This document shows, piece after piece, positions 58,079-64,000 of a DNA stretch of 64,000 nt. Position 1 is the stretch's first letter. Each line of letters opens with the position of its first letter. The notes beneath the pieces were generated by a model. That model was not told where the DNA came from. It ran no database searches and was given only the letters and a program-made list of their open reading frames with translations. The stretch spans positions 50,016,031-50,080,030 of the forward strand of contig NC_059502.1 in the NCBI RefSeq assembly GCF_914767665.1. The letters are read 5' to 3'. Position numbers and translations under genes: made by a program. This stretch comes from Harmonia axyridis (Eukaryota; Arthropoda; Insecta; Coleoptera; Coccinellidae).

Positions 58079-59487
58079 CTAACTGACAAAGAAACTGCAT
58101 CACCCAGAAGGAGTTCCTTAGATTTTAATTTTTTTGGTGAAGTATAGATAGTATAGCAAGAATTAACTGATTGAAATTTAAAGAAAAAAACGAAGGGTTT
58201 ACAATTCTTTTCAATAAATTTGTTAATAATGTGTTTTTCTACCGCGATTATCTATATACTCCCCATCAATGCTGAGACCTCTCGGCATTGATGCAATAAG
58301 ATGGTATATTTCTTCTTGAGGGATACTATCCAAAGCTACCTGTGCTTCATGTCTCAGAGCCGCCAAAGTCCGTGAGGACTGGGCTAAATTTCCAAGCCTT
58401 CTACCCATGATGTCACCAAACGTACTCTATGAATGAAAGATCGGGGGATATGGGCAGCCATGGAAAAATATTCACATGGGTCGCTTCGAAAAAGTTTAAA
58501 CTAACTCTGGCAACAATAGGTCGAGCATTATCTTGCTGAAATATTGAATTCTAGAGCCGGTTAATGTGAGAGATAAGCTATGGCTCCACTATTTCTTTGA
58601 AGGTAACGCAGCGTTGTCATGTTACCTCCAATAAAGACTAAAGGTGACCGACTTGCATGTGCAGTAGCACCCCAAACTATAACGCCTACTGTCCGTTGTA
58701 CCTGACGCTCAACATCAAACATAGGTTCACGTCTTTCTCCCCAACGTCGTCTAACTCTTCTTTGACCATCATCATGTGCACCCAAGGAGAATCGAGATTC
58801 ATCAGAAAAGACGACCTGATGCCATTCCACATTCCAATGTTGACGTTCTCTGCACTACTGTAATCGTTGCCGGCGGTGCTCAACCGTCAGAGGTAACACA
58901 AGATGTGGTCGATAATGCTGCAGTCCAAAAGACCTTATCCAGCAGTGAACCGTTCGGATAGATACAGGATGGCCTTGTTCTCCTAACCACTCATCTGCCA
59001 AGGATCGAGTTGTCGGGTATCTAATGGCCATAAGACTTAGACGTTGATTGTGAACTTCATTTGTGCCCCTCCGACGTTCGGTGGCTACTCTCCTTCGATT
59101 TTGGGCATTATCAAGCCACGCTTGACAATATCTCATAACAGTAGTTGGATTTCTGTTTGTACGGTGAGCGAATGCTCGGAACAAAAATTGGACCTTTTTC
59201 AAATTCACTTAGCTGGCGATAAATTCCGCGTACACGTGCTCTAGGCATTTTAACAACAACTAAATCGACTTTGTATCTCCTCGAACAGTTGGTTGTTGGA
59301 AAATTTAAAAAACTTGCAAAAAACGACTACAATATTTGAGTTACAAAAATTGTCAACATGGAAAAACCTTCACGATTTTGTTCTCTAAATTCAATAATTT
59401 ATTCCTTGCTATACGATCTGTTTTAGCGAAATAAATTTTGAATTTTAAACAGCTTCTTATGGGTGTTGCAGTTTCTTTGTTAGTTAT
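58079..59487 (-). mobile_element. Tc1-like element (DD34E type), decayed
   Basis: 1.41 kb with ~105-bp inverted ends (CTAACTGACAAAGAAACTGC at 58079 and its near-inverse at 59487) and TA flanks. The - strand transposase lies in three frames: DNA-binding part 59208-58855 (RYPTTRSLADEWLG), catalytic part 58830-58561 (WHQVVFSDESRFSLG, first Asp; VIVWGATAH), then broken wording for QQDNARP and FIEYVW, and the C-terminus MGRRLGNLAQSSRTLAALRH at 58408-58223. Frameshifts make it inactive. Confidence 0.8.
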
Positions 59488-59639
59488 TATATTTATAAAC
59501 AGCAACCCTTAAGAAAGAAATGGCCTTCCTTCAATTGCCCCATCTCATACACTTTTGGACACACTTTCAGCTGAATTTGCGTACCAACGAGACCCTTCTG
59601 CTTCTATTTCTTTCTTCAGTGCACTGAATAAAACAAAAC

Positions 59640-59852
59640 ATCGACTTTGGATATCCTCGAACAGCTGGAATGTTGAAAAATTTAAAAAACTTCCAAGAAA
59701 GGTATACAATATTTAAATAACAAAAATTGTCTACACAAAACCTTCACAAATTTTGTCTCCAAATTCAATCATTTATTCCTTGCTATACTATCTATGTTTT
59801 ACAAAAAAAATTAAACAGCTCCTTCTGGATGTTGCAGTTCATTTGTCAGTTG
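59640..59852. repeat. Second copy of the Tc1-like element's right end
   Basis: Aligns with 59265-59487: shared phrases ATTTATTCCTTGCTATAC and TGTTGCAGTT, finishing in CATTTGTCAGTTGG. It is a solo terminus or remnant of another copy. The ~150 bp between the two copies are unassigned. Confidence 0.65.
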
Positions 59853-60894
59853 GTATATTATCTCCCCTACGAACATTAGTGAATTCCGCTTTTCATTGGA
59901 TATGAGAAAAATCAGAGGTGTTTTTATTTTCATTGGACACCCTGAATGTCAGTTTGCTTATGGCAGGATGATTAAATTCTTTCATTATTTGTCGGGATAT
60001 TTCAGTTTTTTTACAATATCGCATAGAATTTTCATTTATAACGTGATTCACACTATTAATGTTCTGTGAAAAGGGGCATCGCTCAACCGTTCTAGATGAC
60101 TGATGCGCGGGACTCGAAAAAATGAGGCAACACAAAGGAAACCGCTCTCGAGTGGAGCAGTAACTGCTTTCGCACACCTGAAATATTGCCAACAGATACG
60201 AAATAGCTTCGCCTTCTGAATGGACCACGGACAGAAAAGACGGGAGAAAATGAAAGAGAGGATGCTGAGCCAGTGCCGCGCGTTATTTAGTGAACATCGA
60301 TCGGCCATATGCCGGGTCGTTTCGTTTTTCTAATAAAATTCGTATTTTCCCCGTATAGGAGAGCGACTATCGGGTGTAAATCGGCGTTTTATGGCGTGTC
60401 ATAAATTCGTAACACGCCGTCTGGCCGAGTGGTCAATGACGTCAAGTCGAGGTATTCGCCGTTTTCTGGGGACAGTTTATATATGGATGTGTTCCTCGAT
60501 GGCGCAGGAAATCCGTTCCTAGTACTGCTGGCAGATCTTCGGGCAGTACGGTGGAATAATGATGATCTTCATCGATACTGGAAAAGGCGAAAGGAACAAC
60601 ATTCAATTACCATTTCTTTATATTTCGACGACTGTTTCGTTTAAAAAGTAGTGAAATTAGAAAAAATTGAATATTCTCTCTATTAAAAAATCTCAAGATC
60701 AAGTTCATCGAGATAATCAAATATATAGAGTGTTAACCTCAAGAACGTTCCAGCATCGAGGAGTTTTTTGACAAGAAATGCCCTGTATCCTCTTAAAATG
60801 TGAATTTCTTGACTTTTATGATTTTCGATCTCATTAAAACTTCCATAGTACATCTTGCAGAGACGATAAATTCAAGATGGTTTTAAATTATACA
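59853..60894. other. Anonymous stretch with a CpG-rich island
   Basis: No identified gene. 60090-60460 has clearly more CpG than the surroundings (see next entry). A 71-codon + strand ORF (60429-60644) starts in it but has no recognised family. Confidence 0.35.
60090..60460. promoter_or_regulatory. CpG-rich patch, possible promoter or enhancer
   Basis: Features include a CRE-like palindrome TGACGTCA (about 60437-60444), TTTTATGGC-type Hox-like words and GCCGCGCG near 60270. Its density resembles the syntrophin upstream region. It could be an unannotated promoter, an intronic enhancer or just an unusual repeat. No transcript evidence. Confidence 0.3.
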
Positions 60895-62212
60895 TATACG
60901 GTGTACCTGAATAACACCGAAAAAATGTAAGACGTGAAACTGTATTGAAATTTAAGTTGGTTATTCGGTATCAAATTCTTTGAATTCCCTCAGGAAAAGT
61001 TACACCCCTCCGAATATTATAAAAATGTTTTTCTTCTTTAATTTTCATGTTTATTGAGCTGAAGAAACGAAACTTGATAAATCATATTCATCAAAAAACT
61101 ACACATTTCAGATTTTTTTCAAGTTTGAAGTATTCTTAAAAAGGGTTAAAATAGTCAACCTTTGAAATATTTTTTTGGACGAAAAATTTTTTTTCAAAGA
61201 AACGTGGCTCATAATTCACATTTTGATCTCTACAAGTGTTGCGTTTTACCGTATTTCATACGTAGAGCTATTTAGGACTGTATTGGATGTTGCGGCAGTA
61301 GACACAATTACAGATTCCAGATCAGTAAGAGACTGAATATAAAATGTCTTACCGATAGCCAATGATGTAGGGGCTTCCTTGAATTCTCAGGCCTGGAGGG
61401 ATCCTTCGAAGTAGACTAGATGATTTCCATATTCTGGATGCTTGTTCTTATTAACACTTCAATCGAAGTAAACTAATTCTAAATCACTGTCTCTATCAGT
61501 TATCAACACTATCAATATTTGTTCCAATAAATGCGGGTACATCAAGTAAGCGAAAATATCCAAAAAATAAAGGGCACAACAAATTTGCGGCTGTACTTTT
61601 GGAGTTATCAGAAAGGCGGCGATACTTCAGTACACACTTTGCGAAGTTTTTCCAGAAAATTGTTCTATCATAGTACAAAAAGCAGTTCATTATATATGGG
61701 CACGCATTTCCCAGAAGTTAAGACATTTTACAATTCAGCAAACCACATTGCAGGAATTTGAATCGTATGTTGCCGACACAACAACACAAGTCTTTTCAAA
61801 AACTTGAGCATTTACGAGAAAAATATAAATGTATTGCAATTTAAAGTTGAATAGCATTTAATTGAACAAGAGCCAATTAAATTATGATGCTACTAGGCAA
61901 AGACTTTTACATCTAAAAAAATAGTGAAAAAACAATGGCAATTGATCTGATGTGGGCACAATAGACCATTAGGTCGCAGTGAAAAGTAACCACCTCAATT
62001 TGATCATATCTAGTGAACAAACAATGAACAAAAACCTGTCGAATATCGATAATACAATTATAACATTCGTTGAAAATGTTTTTCTTATCTTCGGAGGGTC
62101 AAACTTTTCCCGATGGAAGCTTTTCAATAATTTAAACCCAATACCCAACTTAATTTTCATCTCAGAATCACCTCTTACATTTTTTCGGTGTTATTCAGAT
62201 ACATCCTGTATA
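60895..62212. mobile_element. Long-TIR DNA element, ~1.3 kb
   Basis: The left end (TACGGTGTACCTGAATAACA) and the right end (inverse of TACAGGATGTATCTGAATAA) match, with CACCGAAAAAATGTAAGA shared exactly, and imperfect inverted similarity continues for about 150 bp. No transposase recognised. TA flanks are likely. Confidence 0.65.
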
Positions 62213-62404
62213 TTGGCTATATATACTATACCATCCTGCACGGAAAAATATTATGAGTGAAGTAAATGGAAAAAGAATAAGCCAAATTCGTACAATTTCG
62301 GAAATATAATTTCCACAAGACATCTTGGAGTTGCATACGAACCGTAGTTTTCCAATTGCCTGTATGAAAAGTGGTAAAAACGTCGTACTACCAAGTGAAA
62401 ATAG

Positions 62405-62715
62405 GCTTACTTTCAAGAGTTGGGTTCTTTGAATTTCTGGGATATTCATGAAATGAAATGGTCATAATGAAGAAACTGGAAGATTTGAATGGAATTTTTT
62501 GTTGGCAGAAGATTCTTCATATCAATAAAACTATAATCCCAAAATCATTTCTCTCTATAAAACCATTGAGAGTTAGGTTCAACTGAATACATTTTTCTTA
62601 ATGAATTTTCAACAGCCTGTATATTTTCAACCTAGCCGAATCGGAAAAAATGGTAAAGGAATAAAGTGTTTTTTTGACCTTATAAATCTACGAGTCAAAG
62701 ACTCTCTCTGTATAG
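62405..62715. repeat. Copy of the right end of the 22.1-24.2 kb element
   Basis: Aligns with 23920-24236: CATAATGAAGAAACTG, TTTTCAACAGCCTGTAT and GGTAAAGGAA occur in the same order, finishing in CTCTCTGTATA. Confidence 0.6.
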
Positions 62716-64000
62716 AATAGAATGAAATAAAATTCTCATTATTTTCTTTACATCTCTCTTTATTAAATTAATCGAATGACAGTGAAAACCCCGATGGCTA
62801 GAAAACAATAGAGCCTTTAGTGAAATCGGTATCGTTTTCAAGTTATACGATATCCAAAGATATTGCTGCTGCAGCTGCAAATTAAGCGTTCATCCTCGAA
62901 TTAATGTTGCTCTCTACATCAGATTGAATATGACTTATATATGGAAACTTTCGCCTGAATAGCGAAAACTATTCGTAGCGAGTAGTCCGAAACCTGAAAT
63001 TCGCTCGACAGCATAACTTTGTTATGCAAAACTTTACTCGTCTTCGTTACCGAATCGAGAGTATATTGCTGAAGTACTGAAATCATAGTTTCGTGTAAAA
63101 GCAAATTGTTTCAGCGTGCTCTGAAATTCGAGTCCTCTCATATTGCGCTCTTTAACGAATGAATCGCTGAATTTTGCCTTGGCATTATATTTTGCTATGT
63201 GCTCGTAAAATGTTTGTAATAGCCAAGTGACTGACGAATAAGACCTTCAAGCGGCAATAATGATTGTCGGTTGGGTGTTAATTATTTATTTTACGATAGA
63301 ATTTTACCTCATTCCATTTATGAACGTTGCTTTATTGAGATCGCATCTTATTATGAAATAAACTGAAAAGGAAATGCAATAAAATGAAGGATTTCATTCA
63401 AATGGAGATGACATAAACAATATCTATATTTTCAATAACGACAGTTTCGAAATAGAATTAAACAACCATATAATTCTGAAGCTCATTACTCATTCATGTT
63501 TTTTTACAACGTGCGGTAAATCTGAAAAATTGTTATTTTCGGTTAATTTGAGACTGATCAACTTTGGTTTTCAAATATCTAAATGAAGTCTAATATTAGT
63601 GAATCTGCATACTAGAAATTTTGTGGTTATTATATCTTTTAGATTTGTTTCCTTCATCTGTGTGGTAATACATTCTTTTGGTTGGAAATCTGACTCTGAC
63701 TCATTCGTAGTTTAATTTAACTAATGAATATTTTACGATATAAAGGGTTCTCTATTATGAAATGTCCAATCTCGGAATTATAGATGGAAGACCTCAAAAT
63801 ATGCATAGTACAAATATTACTAGTTTCGGAGATATCGAGGGTTGAAGTTTAAATCTGGGTTTTAATTTTCCTAATGATTTTTTATACTTTTACAATTTCT
63901 ATTCGAAATTGCCAATTTTACATTTCAGAACATGAGAATTGTCGATTTGGACTCTTATTCTACATAACTTAGAGAGGGCGCTAATCAAACTTGGTTATGT
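62716..64000. other. Unassigned to window end
   Basis: AT-rich with no coding signal. At about 63740 the phrase TAAAGGGTTCTCTATTATGA may be another element terminus, but its partner would be outside the window. Confidence 0.35.

Noticed and set aside
60421..60460. tRNA-like phrase GGCCGAGTGGT
   Set aside because: It matches a tRNA A-box, but no B-box (GGTTCGAATCC-like) or cloverleaf follows at a suitable distance.
1..64000. CRISPR arrays, bacterial operons, phage or integrated virus
   Set aside because: No regularly spaced short repeats, no ribosome-binding-site-led gene strings, and no viral structural genes. The reverse transcriptases are all of LINE type.

Overview
This window looks like repeat-rich, AT-rich animal nuclear DNA, most likely from an insect. 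A beetle is plausible, but that is inference from the repeat families and the one host exon. I see no prokaryotic operons, rRNA or CRISPR arrays. Almost everything recognisable is transposable-element (TE) sequence. The one confidently identified host gene piece is the first coding exon of an alpha/beta-type syntrophin (10637-11135, + strand). It has a CpG-rich upstream region, a four-codon upstream ORF and a phase-1 splice donor. No later syntrophin exon was recognised, so most of 11136-64000 may be its first intron.

Layout. 0.2-4.3 kb: a nearly complete non-LTR retrotransposon on the - strand, with an uninterrupted 971-codon endonuclease/reverse transcriptase ORF and a frameshifted ORF1. 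4.36-6.1 kb: a three-level nest (hAT-like element, mariner inside it, hAT MITE inside that) with target duplications. 6.5-9.9 kb: hAT and RTE-type LINE fragments and a fold-back element carrying hammerhead-like motifs. 10.2-11.1 kb: syntrophin promoter and exon. 12.5-31.5 kb: LINE tails, a mariner, three copies of a DD41D (rosa-like) element, several decayed copies of a second DDE element (called B here; two are probably split by rosa insertions), and long-TIR elements. 33.5-36.4 kb: a second fold-back with hammerhead-like motifs, then a Helitron carrying a tRNA-derived SINE. 38.5-39.4 kb: a higher-order array of pentanucleotide tracts joined to LINE 3' ends.

42.8-51.8 kb is the standout: a palindrome of 8,987 bp with arms of about 4.49 kb that mirror around base 47278 without any net indel (x pairs with 94556 minus x). 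The arms hold mariner remnants, an unidentified exon-like ORF, an internal fold-back and another hammerhead-like motif. It is either a very recent inverted duplication or an assembly artefact.

52-64 kb: a second mariner family, a Helitron with a visible paralogous empty site, LINE reverse transcriptase fragments (one split by a MITE at its catalytic motif), a Tc1-like element, a CpG-rich anonymous stretch and further long-TIR elements. Apart from syntrophin the genes are selfish elements at different stages of decay and do not form a pathway. All calls come from reading the sequence and conceptual translations; no database search was run.
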